This document shows, piece after piece, positions 1-8,727 of a stretch of DNA of 64,000 bases. The position numbers were made by a program, and so were the translations under genes. The notes under the pieces are model-generated. The model saw only the letters and a program-made list of their open reading frames with translations. It had not been told where the DNA came from and did not search any database. The stretch is taken from positions 62,001 to 126,000 of the forward strand of contig NZ_JAFIQY010000022.1 in assembly GCF_022271435.1 (NCBI RefSeq). Direction: 5' to 3'. The DNA comes from Streptomyces monomycini (GTDB lineage Bacteria; Actinomycetota; Actinomycetes; Streptomycetales; Streptomycetaceae). The first letter of the stretch is position 1, and every line of letters starts with the position of its first letter.

Positions 1-256
1 AACCACCGCCCGCCCCACGGGCGCTCCCGATACCCCTAAAGGGAACATCTGTGCGCATCTCCTTTCAAGAGATCTCACTGCTTCGGTCAGGTCACGACAT
101 CCGCGGCCAGCCACCGACGACCGCCCGGTCACGCGGACGACCAGCCCGGGCACAGAGCCGTGGTCACGATGGAGTCCACCGGGCTGACGCAGCTGGCCAC
201 GACCTCGGCGACCACTGGTCGGCGACAGCATCGAGAAGTACGGTCTGCCCGCTGTG

Positions 257-670
257 TCACGAACCCGCCCCGGCAGAGGAGCGAGTGGACATGTCGTAGG
301 TGACTCCGTGATGGGCCGCGGTGACGGCCGCCAGCTCCGGCATCTGTGCGGCGATCTGTGCCCGCAGCCGTGCGGTCTCCTCCGCTTCCGCTGCGGCCTT
401 CATCACGTCGGGCTCCGGGCGTGCCAGCAGTTCCCTGCCGGGCCGGACGGCTGAGCCCTGCGCGGGGTGGGCAGCCCCGGCCGCGCGGGCCCGGGCGGCG
501 CCGGCCGCGTACGCCGCGGACCGCTCCTGGAGCCCCGGTGCCATGTCCGGCCCCCCGGGTGCGGACGGTGAGCCAGGCGGTGGCGCGCTGGACCCCGCCG
601 ACTGGTTGGCGCCGCGATGTCGTCCGGATATCCGTTCCCGCTCTCCGTCACCTCCGTGGCTCCGGCCCAT
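257..670 (-). CDS. Hypothetical protein, possible split-off tail of the 2299-4938 paralogue family
   Basis: Reading leftward, this 137-codon frame begins inside the last codons of the GIY-YIG gene (23-bp overlap), so translation could be coupled to it; its own ATG has only AGGAA directly in front. The middle holds an Ala/Arg-rich segment (AYAAGAARARAAG) that closely resembles the tail of the 879-residue protein at 2299-4938 (AYAAGAARVRAA), and the end holds a short Ala/Leu/Gln helix-like stretch. This suggests that the upstream gene plus this frame correspond to a divided relative of the longer protein. Function is unknown. The alternative is a fortuitous frame in GC-rich DNA. Confidence 0.35.
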   Translation of the reverse strand: MGRSHGGDGERERISGRHRGANQSAGSSAPPPGSPSAPGGPDMAPGLQERSAAYAAGAARARAAGAAHPAQGSAVRPGRELLARPEPDVMKAAAEAEETARLRAQIAAQMPELAAVTAAHHGVTYDMSTRSSAGAGS

Positions 671-1976
671 TTCCTGACTCGGCGGATGGATAGGTTCCCA
701 CGGGGTACGGCTTTCGGTGCGCGGCCACGACGGCGGGCACCACTAGCCGAGTCCGGTTGTACAGCCCAGACGTCGTCTCCTGCCGCGGGCGATGCACCAA
801 ATTTGCGTCCTCCAGCCGTTTCAGGACCCGCTCGGCGCCCGGAAGACCGCAGCCCAGCAGCCGTGCCAGCGTCGCCGCCGCCCGGCCGCGGTGCTTGTCC
901 ACCGTTCCTCCGCACAGCCGTACCCGCCCGGTCTCTGCCGCTTCCAACACCAGCAGCAGCAACGCCAAACGGTCGGTCGACGCTCCCCGCCCTGTACGAC
1001 CGGCCAGCAGCCCGGCCTGGGTGTGCGTGCAGTCTCGTGCTGACCGGCCTGGGGCCATCAGCGCTTCCATCAGCCGCAGCCAGATGGCTAGTTCCTCGTG
1101 TGACAGTGCCAGCGGATGCTTGGGCATATCCCGCGCGGCGCGCAGCGGCAAAACCTCGCATTCCAGGCTTCGGCCCTCACCGAACTCTCCCGTCAGTACT
1201 CCCGTAACCACGGCACGGGAGCGACGCAGCCCAGGCAACACCACCGACTGCATATGGGAGACCGACAGTCCCAGCCACTGGCCAAGCTCACGAGAAGTGA
1301 TCTTCATCAGACCCGCCGTCCTCGGTGTGTGTGCGGCCAGCACAAGCAGCGCTAGCCGCACCGGATCCGGAGCGCCCGCTAGGCCCGGAGTGCCCAGGAG
1401 TTCTCGCACAGCACGTCCCAGGCGTACCCGGGTATCCGTGCTCAGCGCCAGTGGACGACTGAGTGGAGCAGACCCCTGCCGGCCGTTCGTCACCACCTGA
1501 TGCGCAGGTATCGGTGTGACGGTCTCGTCATCGCGTGCGGGGGCTGGGGCGTACGCGGCGCATTGACAGTCCTGGGATTCATCCCAGCCCATCACGGTGC
1601 ATCCGCCTGCTCCGTGAAGCCAGTGCTCGTGGCCGCAAACACAGCCGGGTGCCGTGCCGTCTGTACATGGACGGGGGCGCGCTGATTCGGCTGGCCCCGG
1701 AGCCTCCTTGCCCCGGACTGCACTGACGGCAGCCCGTACTACCGTCACAGGGTCCAGGTCCTGGAAGTCGAACCACTCGCCGTGGGAGCGGTAGGCCCCC
1801 AGGTGGGCATGGAGGCGGCCTTCAAGCGGGTAACTTCCCACACACGTCCAAAGGATCTCCAGCCTCAGCGGGCTCATGGCCTGGATCTGCCGTAGTCGCC
1901 GTTCCGGGTCGGTTGATACACCGATCTTGGCAATGGGCGAGTCAGGAACGCCGATGACATAGACATGATCTCCCAT
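648..1976 (-). CDS. GIY-YIG nuclease-like domain fused to a winged-helix-like plasmid protein
   Basis: The predicted 442-residue protein opens with a Mug113/T5orf172-type GIY-YIG domain (about residues 1-65): VYVIG strand, KIGVSTDPERRLRQIQ helix, Glu in EGRLHAHL, and terminal GEWFDF. GIY-YIG domains are metal-dependent DNA endonuclease folds. A Cys/His-rich linker follows (CVCGHEHWLHGAGGC, then DCQC), probably zinc binding. Residues about 175-400 form an Arg/Leu-rich helical module with HTH-like segments (RELGQWLGLS; RLLGCGLPGAERVLKRLEDANLV) that is clearly paralogous to the N-terminal 280 residues of the neighbouring 879-residue protein. I chose the internal ATG at 1976 because AAGGGGG precedes it and the GIY-YIG domain begins there; an in-frame start 31 codons upstream has no domain in front of it. 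The role is unknown; DNA nicking or replication control is possible. Confidence 0.8.
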   Translation of the reverse strand: MGDHVYVIGVPDSPIAKIGVSTDPERRLRQIQAMSPLRLEILWTCVGSYPLEGRLHAHLGAYRSHGEWFDFQDLDPVTVVRAAVSAVRGKEAPGPAESARPRPCTDGTAPGCVCGHEHWLHGAGGCTVMGWDESQDCQCAAYAPAPARDDETVTPIPAHQVVTNGRQGSAPLSRPLALSTDTRVRLGRAVRELLGTPGLAGAPDPVRLALLVLAAHTPRTAGLMKITSRELGQWLGLSVSHMQSVVLPGLRRSRAVVTGVLTGEFGEGRSLECEVLPLRAARDMPKHPLALSHEELAIWLRLMEALMAPGRSARDCTHTQAGLLAGRTGRGASTDRLALLLLVLEAAETGRVRLCGGTVDKHRGRAAATLARLLGCGLPGAERVLKRLEDANLVHRPRQETTSGLYNRTRLVVPAVVAAHRKPYPVGTYPSAESGNGPEPRR

Positions 1977-2298
1977 GCATCCCCCTTGCAGCCAGGTGTC
2001 ATAGACGCCTTCACCCTCATCCCCCTGCCCGCACGTTAGCGGGCAGCTCTGACACTGGAGGCCGAGCACGACAACGGCCGCCTGACCTGCCGTCGCTCAT
2101 CGGTCTTCCCAGCGAGGCCGTCATCTCGCGGGGCGCTGCCGACGCGGCTTCGCGCATCTGCTCGTGGCCACGCGGCAGCGCCGTGTGCCCCACCGCCGAC
2201 GAGGTGCTCATTCGCTGCCCGCACACCGGATGCGGCCCGTCTTCGTGACGCCGCATCCGCGACGCCGGTACGACTGGTGAACGCTCCTACGTGCCGGC
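1977..2298. other. Intergenic region, no gene seen
   Basis: This 322-bp gap separates two leftward genes of one paralogous family. Frames in it are short and lack ribosome sites. It should contain the promoter of the GIY-YIG gene; I see no clear palindromic operator or repeat. Confidence 0.5.
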
Positions 2299-4938
2299 TC
2301 ATCGGCTCAGGGCATTGGTGTGGGCAGCCAGAGCCCGCTGATACCCCGTCGAGGCGTTCTCCCGGGTCCGCACCGGCACATCAACAGCAGTGGCAGGACG
2401 GGATGGCTGCCGGGCGGCGCGCACCCGCGCCGCACCCGCCGCGTACGCGTCCGGCACCCCCTGCCGGCCCGGGACCCGGCCGGACGGCGGCTGGGCGTTG
2501 CGCAGGGCCTGGACGCGGGTTTTGAACAGGGCGCGGGCGGCGGCGTGGCGAGCGTGTTGGGCAGCCTGAGCCGCGGCCTCCTTCGCGGCTTCACGGGTCG
2601 GGTAGCGGTGCCGGGCGCGCATCGTCGCCTCGGCGGCCATGCGCGCTTCGGTGTCGGCTTCGGGGAAGCGGGCGAGCAGGGCCAGGGCCGAGGCGCGGTA
2701 GTCAGCGGCGGCGGTTTCCGCGGTGAGCCGGGCCAGCACGGCCACGGTGCGGTCGGTGCCACCGGCAGCCCGGGCCTGCCGGGACTTGAGGCGGATCTCC
2801 TCCCGCACGGCGGCAGCCACCTGGGTGCGCACGGCGTCGACATCGGCCGGGTCACCGAGATCGGCCGTGGCAGCAGCTGCAGCGAGCATCGCTTCGCGCA
2901 GATGCCCTTCCACGGCCTGCAGGTCGCGGCACACCCCGCACAGCCCGCCCGCCTCCGGCGCCCCGCACTGCCGGCACGGCCGGGCCCGGCGGGCCTGCTC
3001 GGCGACCTCCGCCTCGGCCCGGGCACGCTGTGCAGCTGCCGCACGGGCGGCCGCGGCCTCGGAGGCCTGCCGCCGGCGCCGCTCGGCCAGCACCAAGTCG
3101 GCGGCCACGAGCTCACGCAGCCGGTGCTCCACCGCCTGCTGACGGGTACGGGAGCCGGCGTCCGGCAGTTCGGCGCGGACCTGACCGGCGACGCGGGCAC
3201 GGCGCTGTCGGCGGCTGGCGAGCAGCTCGGCGCACCGTTCGCAGGCGGTGCCGGTGGGCATCAGAGTGCCTTCGTCACAGCGCGCGTCGGCGCACGGACT
3301 GATCCGCGGCAGCCCACGGCCCCGCAGCCAGCCGACCGGATCGGTGACCGCCTCCGGCCCGCCGGGCTGCGCGGCCAGACGCCACGTCAGCCGCTCGGAC
3401 AGGACACCCACGGCACGCTCGGGACCGACGACGCCAGCGGCGTAGCGCAGCTCGCGGCGGGCTGCCTGCTCGACCACCCGGCGGGCCCCGGAGGTGCCCA
3501 GCCGGTCCCACAGGATCCGCACCGGCGCCAGGACCGCCTCGATATCCCCGCGCGGCCGCGGAACCCTCCCCCGCCAACCCCTGCCGCGCCCTGGGCCAGG
3601 CCAGGTGCGGGGTACGCCCGCATGCTCCTGCTCCGAGGAGCGCTCGGCCGGAGCCTGGTCGGCTACGTCCAGGTGCTGCCCGTTCTGCTGAGGGAGGTGG
3701 GCGAGATGGCGGTTCGGCTTGTCCCCGCGCAGCGGGCCGCCCTCACCGTCTGCCGCCCGCAGCGGGGCACCGCCCGGGAGCTCGTCCTCGCGCCCGCCCG
3801 CGCGCTCCGGCCGGCCACAGGACCTGCCACGGCCTTCGCCGGAAAACCCACCAACACCTGCACCATCCCCCGCCTCAACTGCCACAGAAGCGTGGACTGC
3901 GTGAAGGTGTGAAGCATCCGCGCGGTCCGGGAAACCCGCCTCCGGGGCCTCCTCAAGCTCTGAAACACCAGTAGCCCCAAGGGACCCGCCCTGCCCTGCA
4001 GACCCAAGATCCTCGTGTGAGGTATCTGCGCGGTCCCGAATTCCGGCGTTTCCCGCGCCGTACGGCTGGCCGGGGTCCGTACGGCGGCCCCGCGCCTTCG
4101 CCACCGGCACCACGCACACCCGGCTACGACCGCGCATCCGCGCCGCCGTCTCCCCCCGCGACACCCGAACCAGCCCCGCACGTTCGAACCGGCCCAGCAT
4201 CCGGGCCGCCGCATCCGCGGAACACCCCAGCAGCCGCGCCACGGTGGCCGCCGGACGCCCCCGGTCGCCGGACACCGTGCCCGGACACAGCCGCAGCCGC
4301 CCCGACGGAGCCGTCGACAGCACGATCAGCAGCAGCCCGAGCCGGTCCATCGCCGCACCCTTGCCGCACCGCCCCGCCAGCAGCCCCCAGCCCTGCTCGC
4401 CCCAGCCCGGGGCGAACAACTCCTCGCACAACGCCAGCAGCACCGCGAGCTCCGAACGCGACAACGCCAGCGGAACCCGCCGCTCCCCCGCCGCCTGCGC
4501 CCGCACCAGCGGCACTATGGCGCAGTCCAACGCCGGGTTCCCCGAATCGTCCAGCACCACGCGGTCGTCCAGGCCCCCGGCCTGCCGCAGCTCGGGCAGC
4601 ACCGTGCGCGCCACCTGCTCCCGCGACTGCCCCAGCCACCGGCCCAGCTCCCGCGTCTGCACCACTGTCCGGTGCCCGCGGCGGGCGCTGGCCTTCGCCA
4701 CCAGCACCACGGCGGCCAGCCGCGCCCCGTACGACATACCGGACAGAGCCGGATCATCCACCAGCGCACGCACTGCACCCAGCAGCCGCGCCCGCATCGA
4801 CTTCGTCAGCAGCAGCGGATTACCCAGACCCAGCTCCACCACCGGACCCGGCTGCTGGTCCGACCGGTCCGGAACTGCCCGCAGACCACGGCGCTGCCCC
4901 GGCACCCGTCCAGCGGCCTCCACCGCGAGCGCGCTCAC
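2299..4938 (-). CDS. Large winged-helix-like and zinc-cluster protein of plasmid type
   Basis: The 879-residue product starts with GTG. Residues about 40-285 form two HTH-like units (TRELGRWLGQSREQVARTVLPEL; VARLLGCSADAAARMLGRFERAGLV) paralogous to the C-terminal half of the adjacent GIY-YIG protein. A low-complexity Gly/Glu/Arg linker follows. The second half has two Cys clusters, near residues 546-568 (CADARC...CERC) and 654-670 (CRQCGAPE..CGVC), then a long Ala/Arg/Glu-rich coiled-coil-like tail. The architecture, a DNA-binding-like head with zinc knuckles and a basic tail, would fit a replication or plasmid-maintenance protein, but no named family was recognised. It is transcribed away from the long divergent region at 4939-5898. 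Confidence 0.7.
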   Translation of the reverse strand: MSALAVEAAGRVPGQRRGLRAVPDRSDQQPGPVVELGLGNPLLLTKSMRARLLGAVRALVDDPALSGMSYGARLAAVVLVAKASARRGHRTVVQTRELGRWLGQSREQVARTVLPELRQAGGLDDRVVLDDSGNPALDCAIVPLVRAQAAGERRVPLALSRSELAVLLALCEELFAPGWGEQGWGLLAGRCGKGAAMDRLGLLLIVLSTAPSGRLRLCPGTVSGDRGRPAATVARLLGCSADAAARMLGRFERAGLVRVSRGETAARMRGRSRVCVVPVAKARGRRTDPGQPYGAGNAGIRDRADTSHEDLGSAGQGGSLGATGVSELEEAPEAGFPDRADASHLHAVHASVAVEAGDGAGVGGFSGEGRGRSCGRPERAGGREDELPGGAPLRAADGEGGPLRGDKPNRHLAHLPQQNGQHLDVADQAPAERSSEQEHAGVPRTWPGPGRGRGWRGRVPRPRGDIEAVLAPVRILWDRLGTSGARRVVEQAARRELRYAAGVVGPERAVGVLSERLTWRLAAQPGGPEAVTDPVGWLRGRGLPRISPCADARCDEGTLMPTGTACERCAELLASRRQRRARVAGQVRAELPDAGSRTRQQAVEHRLRELVAADLVLAERRRRQASEAAAARAAAAQRARAEAEVAEQARRARPCRQCGAPEAGGLCGVCRDLQAVEGHLREAMLAAAAATADLGDPADVDAVRTQVAAAVREEIRLKSRQARAAGGTDRTVAVLARLTAETAAADYRASALALLARFPEADTEARMAAEATMRARHRYPTREAAKEAAAQAAQHARHAAARALFKTRVQALRNAQPPSGRVPGRQGVPDAYAAGAARVRAARQPSRPATAVDVPVRTRENASTGYQRALAAHTNALSR

Positions 4939-5898
4939 CGGGACACCCCGGCCGCAACGGACAGGCGCACCGACGCCGGCCGACGCGCGACGGATGAGGT
5001 CAGAGCAGGAAAGAAGCAGGTCACGGTCGTCATCTGCCGACCTTCACCCGCTACGCCTGTGGACAGGGTTCCGCGAGCCGCCGCTCCCGCCCCGGCCGGC
5101 CGGACCACCGCCCGCGGACTCCGTCGGCACCGCCCGTGCCGGCGGAACCCGGCCGCGGCCCGTACTGGTACCGCGCGCGGCACCGCAGCGAAAACCGACC
5201 ACACGACCGGACAAACCGGGCGCCGCGTAGGCGGAAGTGGCGCATTACACGCCATCCGAGCATGGGAGAGCTGACAGAAGGCAGCACTGTGCTGCATGAT
5301 GGGGATCGACCTCTTCGTGAGAAGCGGGTACGACAAAGCCCCTATGGGGCTGGTTCTGGGGAGAACCTGATATTTCGGCCGATCAGCCGGCGCCAACCGT
5401 CTGATCAGGGCCCCGGCCCGGTCGCCAAACCGAGCCGTAACGCGAGGGCCGCAACGGGTGCGCCAACACCCAGCGGCCAGGGCGGCAAGGCCGCCCAGCG
5501 AACAGAGCTAATCCATTTCGACCTCCGCAGAAGCGGGGCGCCCGCGCGCGGGGCGGCGCGGAAGAACAGAAACGGCACCCAGCGGCCGGAGCGACGCGCG
5601 AGACGTCGCTGCTACGGCGGCGGGTGCCGTGGTGTGCGCCTGGAGGGTACGGGTACCCTTCATCATGTCGAGACCTTCCAGATAGGTCGTCGGCCGTCGC
5701 CCCCCGGAGAGCCACCTCGCGGGGGGTCAAGTCTGTATTGAGGTGATCCGAGATCACCTTACCCCCTACAGGCGGCCACAGGGGCGCCCCCTCAGATACC
5801 GTGTCGCCAGCCTGCAGAGGGCTCCTGACATGCCGACAGCAGCACTTCACCGCCAAAGCGGCCAACTGCCTCGCCGCAGCACCGGAGGACCGCACGGC
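4939..5898. other. Long divergent intergenic region
   Basis: About 960 bp lie between the leftward 879-residue gene and the rightward gene at 5899. No frame here has both a good ribosome site and credible protein sequence. It contains a perfect GGGTACCC element near 5650 and the 19-bp inverted repeat at 5741. Its length and position between a DNA-binding-like gene and a divergent gene make it a candidate regulatory or origin region, but no iteron array was visible. Confidence 0.4.
5741..5759. promoter_or_regulatory. Perfect inverted repeat, operator candidate
   Basis: AGGTGATC-CGA-GATCACCT has two perfect 8-bp arms around a 3-bp centre. It lies 140 bp before the start of the gene at 5899, where a repressor operator could sit. 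Function is inferred from symmetry only. Confidence 0.45.
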
Positions 5899-6558
5899 AT
5901 GATGATGACCATGGACGCGCCCGATCAGCCGCTCACCAGCTACGCTACGCCTGCCCGGCGCCGCGGCTACATCAACGCCATGCGACAGATCGCAGCCGTC
6001 CGAGCGCCCGGACACCGCGCCCGGGTGTACTTCAGCGTGCCCCCCGGCCTCGCAGACCGCCCCAACTGGCAGAGACGACTCGACAGCATCCGCCACGGCC
6101 TCCCCAGCGTCGAACTCCTCGACTACCGCAGCGCGTTCAACCCCGACGCGGACTACCACGAGCAGTGGGCAACACTCAGCGACACCCTCGACGGACTGGT
6201 CCTCACAGGCCTGCACCGAGACAAACGCCGGCCCCGCGAGCAGACCCTCGGACCCATCGCACGCCAAGAGCTCATCACCATGGTCAGCGCAGGACGCCCA
6301 GTCCTCCTGCACAGCATGGAACACGGCCTCGTGCCCGTCCTCGACTGCCGCCCCAAACGCGTCGGACAGGAACCACACCAGCGGCTGCGCCTCACCATCC
6401 CGCGAGACTGGTCGCCCGGCGAACCCACCCTGCAGGCCGCCCTCGCAACCCTCTGCCCGGCCGACTTCGCCCCCGCTAAAGAGGCGCAACAGGATGTACC
6501 GATGCAAAGCGGCCTCAAGTCGGCCCACCTCACTCATCCCTTCACGCCACCCCCGTGA
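5899..6558 (+). CDS. Conserved-looking hypothetical protein
   Basis: The 219-residue product starts at an ATG in ATGATGATG preceded by GGAGG at 8 nt; a longer frame exists upstream but reads like non-coding DNA. The sequence is a compact mixed alpha/beta protein with several hydrophobic strand-like segments (ARVYFSVPPGLA, LDGLVLTGLHRD, GRPVLLHSMEHGLVPVLDC) and conserved-looking acidic and His residues. There is no signal peptide or membrane segment. I do not recognise the family. The strand pattern (strand followed by GL or GH turns) could suit a Rossmann-like nucleotide-binding fold, but that is a guess. It stands alone, divergent from the 879-residue gene. Confidence 0.65.
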   Translation: MMMTMDAPDQPLTSYATPARRRGYINAMRQIAAVRAPGHRARVYFSVPPGLADRPNWQRRLDSIRHGLPSVELLDYRSAFNPDADYHEQWATLSDTLDGLVLTGLHRDKRRPREQTLGPIARQELITMVSAGRPVLLHSMEHGLVPVLDCRPKRVGQEPHQRLRLTIPRDWSPGEPTLQAALATLCPADFAPAKEAQQDVPMQSGLKSAHLTHPFTPPP

Positions 6559-7079
6559 CACCAGCAGGTGGCCAAGGAGGGAACAAAAGGGGTTGGGGCA
6601 CCGACAGAGATCAGGGATGTCGTGCCTTGCTACGCTCATGGCGGAGCCTTCCTATTGCACTGGGATGGATCTATAGGGCAGCGGGCGGCAACCCGCTGGT
6701 CTTGCAGCGGCCGGGCCTGGTCTTCGTGCAGCCACACGAAGGGGTCCGGCCGTTGTGCTGGGGCGCTGGCGATGAGACTAAAACCAGTCACCACGGGCTA
6801 TGGACGCTACCAATGGCTTCCGGAAGCCGGTTCTGTATGGCCTTAAGAGACGAAGCTGCAGGTGAGTTGCTCAGTCGGAAGAGCTGAACCTCCGTGACCT
6901 GCGCGTCGATGTTGAAGAAGTAGTTTGGATACCCCCTCAAACTCACGAGCAATGCCGGATAATCATTGGCCGGAACTAGTCGAATCGGCGAGGGTGAACG
7001 CCCCCTTCGCGCGACAGCCATGCCGCCATGCGAGGCTCTGCGCTACCGTCGCCCCGGGACCAGCACCAGGAGGACGGCC
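6559..7079. other. Intergenic region with possible decayed coding sequence
   Basis: About 520 bp without a convincing gene. On the minus strand, 6788-7021 encodes a 77-codon frame whose middle (YPNYFFNIDAQVTEVQLFRL) looks protein-like but has no ribosome site or family match. The base composition is less GC-biased than neighbouring genes, consistent with a relic of acquired DNA. Confidence 0.35.
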
Positions 7080-7286
7080 ATGGCCCGCATCGTGTTCGAC
7101 CCCGACGAAGCCGACAGCATGCGACGTGCCGCACGCGACGCCTTCCCCCAGGACCCGGCCCTCGCCTACGCGCTGCTCCAGCTCGCCGACGAAGGCGTCG
7201 ACCTGGAGAACTGCCGCACCTGGGACGACATCCGCACGGAACGCGGCCTCCCGCCCCACGACAGCACGGCGCACGACGTTGCCTAA
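7080..7286 (+). CDS. Antitoxin-like protein of a RelE-type toxin-antitoxin pair
   Basis: This 68-residue acidic protein begins at an ATG preceded by AGGAGG. It has an N-terminal strand (ARIVFDPDEA), helices, and an acidic Trp-containing C-terminal segment (CRTWDDIRTERGLPPHD). The length, acidity and position immediately before a small RelE/ParE-like frame, with an 8-bp overlap, are typical of type II antitoxins, which neutralise the toxin and bind the shared promoter. The antitoxin family cannot be fixed from sequence alone. Confidence 0.65.
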   Translation: MARIVFDPDEADSMRRAARDAFPQDPALAYALLQLADEGVDLENCRTWDDIRTERGLPPHDSTAHDVA

Positions 7287-7524
7287 GAACCGGCGCCGCG
7301 CTCTCGTCACCTTCCACGAGACCGCCGAACGGCAGCTTGCCGCACTCGCCGACGATGACCTCGCCCGGCTCGACCCCGTACTCGACGCCATCGCCGACGC
7401 ACCGGACATCGGCCGGCCCCTCCGCGACAGCCCCCTGCGTGAGTATCAGCAGAACAGCGTGCGCGTCATCTACTACGCCACCACGCTGGGGACGATCATT
7501 GTGGTTGCTTACGTCGAGGTGTAA
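7279..7524 (+). CDS. RelE/ParE-type toxin
   Basis: An 81-residue basic protein read from TTG at 7279, overlapping the antitoxin stop by 8 bp. It has the compact RelE/ParE pattern: an N-terminal strand and helix (ALVTFHETAERQLAALADDDLARLD), a central loop with an Arg-rich strand (RPLRDSPLREYQQNSVRVIYYA), and a terminal beta hairpin (GTIIVVAYVEV). RelE toxins cleave mRNA at the ribosome, ParE toxins poison gyrase; the sequence does not decide between them. The weak TTG start inside the antitoxin stop implies coupled, low-level toxin synthesis. No GTG or ATG is better placed. Confidence 0.65.
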   Translation: MPKNRRRALVTFHETAERQLAALADDDLARLDPVLDAIADAPDIGRPLRDSPLREYQQNSVRVIYYATTLGTIIVVAYVEV

Positions 7525-7807
7525 CACCGGGAACCTCCTGTCCGGGGAAATTCGATGCGGGGAATCATTGCATTCTTCGGGTGAATGCGCAAAGCGGAAG
7601 GGTCTTGTTCTGTTTACGGTCTGACCTGCGCTTACTTACCTCCGACTTAACGGCAGTGTTTAATTCGCGGCCAGCAATCGCCTCCAGTGGCGGAAAAATC
7701 CCAGGAGGCGACTTGCCTTTATGGTGCACCTGCACGCCAAAGAAAGGCGTTGCGGTAGCTGAAGCACCTACCATTACTCGCATGCACTTGGGCCACCCCC
7801 ACAATTT

Positions 7808-7833
7808 GGCAGTACCTCACGTGAGGTACTGCC
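7808..7833. repeat. 26-bp perfect palindrome
   Basis: Two uninterrupted 13-bp arms, GGCAGTACCTCAC and its exact complement, with core CTCACGTGAG. It shares TCACGTGA with the palindrome at 8645. Confidence 0.85.
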
Positions 7834-8163
7834 CGTGAGCCGACCACCACCGCATCACGCGAGTCGGTGCTCAGTGCCGGGCAGCACCCGAGAGTTCACC
7901 GAACCGTAGTGCCCATCCGGTACTCCCGCGGGGCCCGGAACTACCCTGCACCTGCCGCCGGTTCACCGGCAGGAAAGTCGCCGACCTCCCACGGAGTTCG
8001 ACCGGTGGCCGTTACCTTCGGAACATCGCTGACCTCCAGGTAGTTGCGCCAGTTGACCAGGGGCAAGGGGCCGGTGGAACTGGCGTCCAAGCGCCGCGCA
8101 CCGAGAGTGCTCCCGGCACCCGAGCAGCCTTCTCGGTGGAAGGCCAGAGCGTCCAGACGCGGG

Positions 8164-8188
8164 ACCCGGACAAGGGAGGTGTCCGGGT
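8164..8188. repeat. Stem-loop, 9-bp stem
   Basis: ACCCGGACA pairs with TGTCCGGGT around a 7-nt AGGGAGG loop, within the palindrome-rich region. Confidence 0.6.
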
Positions 8189-8430
8189 TGATGAGTCCGC
8201 GGACGTGCACCTCCGCCGAACCCGCTGCGGTCACCCTGCCCCCGCAGCTGGCCCGCCGGGCCGGGAACGCCCGAAGGGCGACGGAACCCGGCCGCCGACC
8301 GGTAGCTTCGAGGCATCGCTGACCTCCCAACTTGTGGTGGCTGTACTACCTGAAGAAGCTCCGACTGGTGACAGCGACGCCGAGCGGGAGAGCGCCTCAG
8401 CCGCTGCGGCACGTGACGCAGTGAGCCCTC

Positions 8431-8456
8431 CCCACCGCCTATCAGTAGGCGGTGGG
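8431..8456. repeat. Stem-loop, 11-bp stem with TCAG loop
   Basis: CCCACCGCCTA and TAGGCGGTGGG flank a 4-nt loop. No T-run follows on either strand, so a simple terminator role is not favoured. Confidence 0.75.
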
Positions 8457-8619
8457 TTGCCCGGCGAGCGACCACCTTGCTGCCCTCGGCATTCGGGACT
8501 GGGAGTCAGCGAAGCCCCGCCGAGCCTGGCTGTGAGTCGATACCTTCGGAAGATCACAAACCTCCAGGCGGCCCCAGGCATTCACCCGGCATAAGGAGTG
8601 AGTCGGGAGCAGAATCGCC

Positions 8620-8633
8620 CCCGAAATTTCGGG
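8620..8633. repeat. 14-bp perfect palindrome
   Basis: CCCGAAATTTCGGG, the first of four palindromes spaced within 155 bp. Confidence 0.75.
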
Positions 8634-8644
8634 TGGTGATCCAG

Positions 8645-8666
8645 CAGTGAGTCACGTGACTCACTG
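8645..8666. repeat. 22-bp perfect palindrome
   Basis: Arms CAGTGAGTCAC and GTGACTCACTG meet without spacer; core GTCACGTGAC. Confidence 0.85.
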
Positions 8667-8698
8667 CCTCCGCGTCGGCTGCACCGGCGGAGAGCACA

Positions 8699-8712
8699 CC
8701 GGAACGTTCCGG
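8699..8712. repeat. 14-bp perfect palindrome
   Basis: CCGGAACGTTCCGG, between the two 22-bp palindromes. Confidence 0.75.
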
Positions 8713-8727
8713 AGTGACCCGCGCGAA

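Larger units (their letters stand above)
7525..8727. other. Palindrome-rich non-coding region
   Basis: About 1.2 kb after the toxin-antitoxin pair has no credible gene. It contains an unusual concentration of perfect palindromes and hairpins, listed separately (7808, 8164, 8431, 8620, 8645, 8699, 8751), and three degenerate 28-bp repeats at 8013-8040, 8303-8330 and 8541-8568 sharing TACCTTCGGAA and GACCTCC blocks. Such density recalls Streptomyces telomeres, replication origins or clusters of IS ends. Confidence 0.6.

Noticed and set aside
2320..3912. Plus-strand frames over the 879-residue gene
   Set aside because: Gly/Arg/Ala-rich sequence with no domain, opposite a gene with a clear paralogue.
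5383..6639. Minus-strand 418-codon frame over the 5899 gene
   Set aside because: No ribosome site and composition typical of a shadow; the plus frame has GGAGG and plausible protein sequence.
8645..8666. Palindrome with TCACGTGA core as a chromosomal parS
   Set aside because: The Streptomyces parS arms GTTTC/GAAAC are absent; only the central 8 bp agree.
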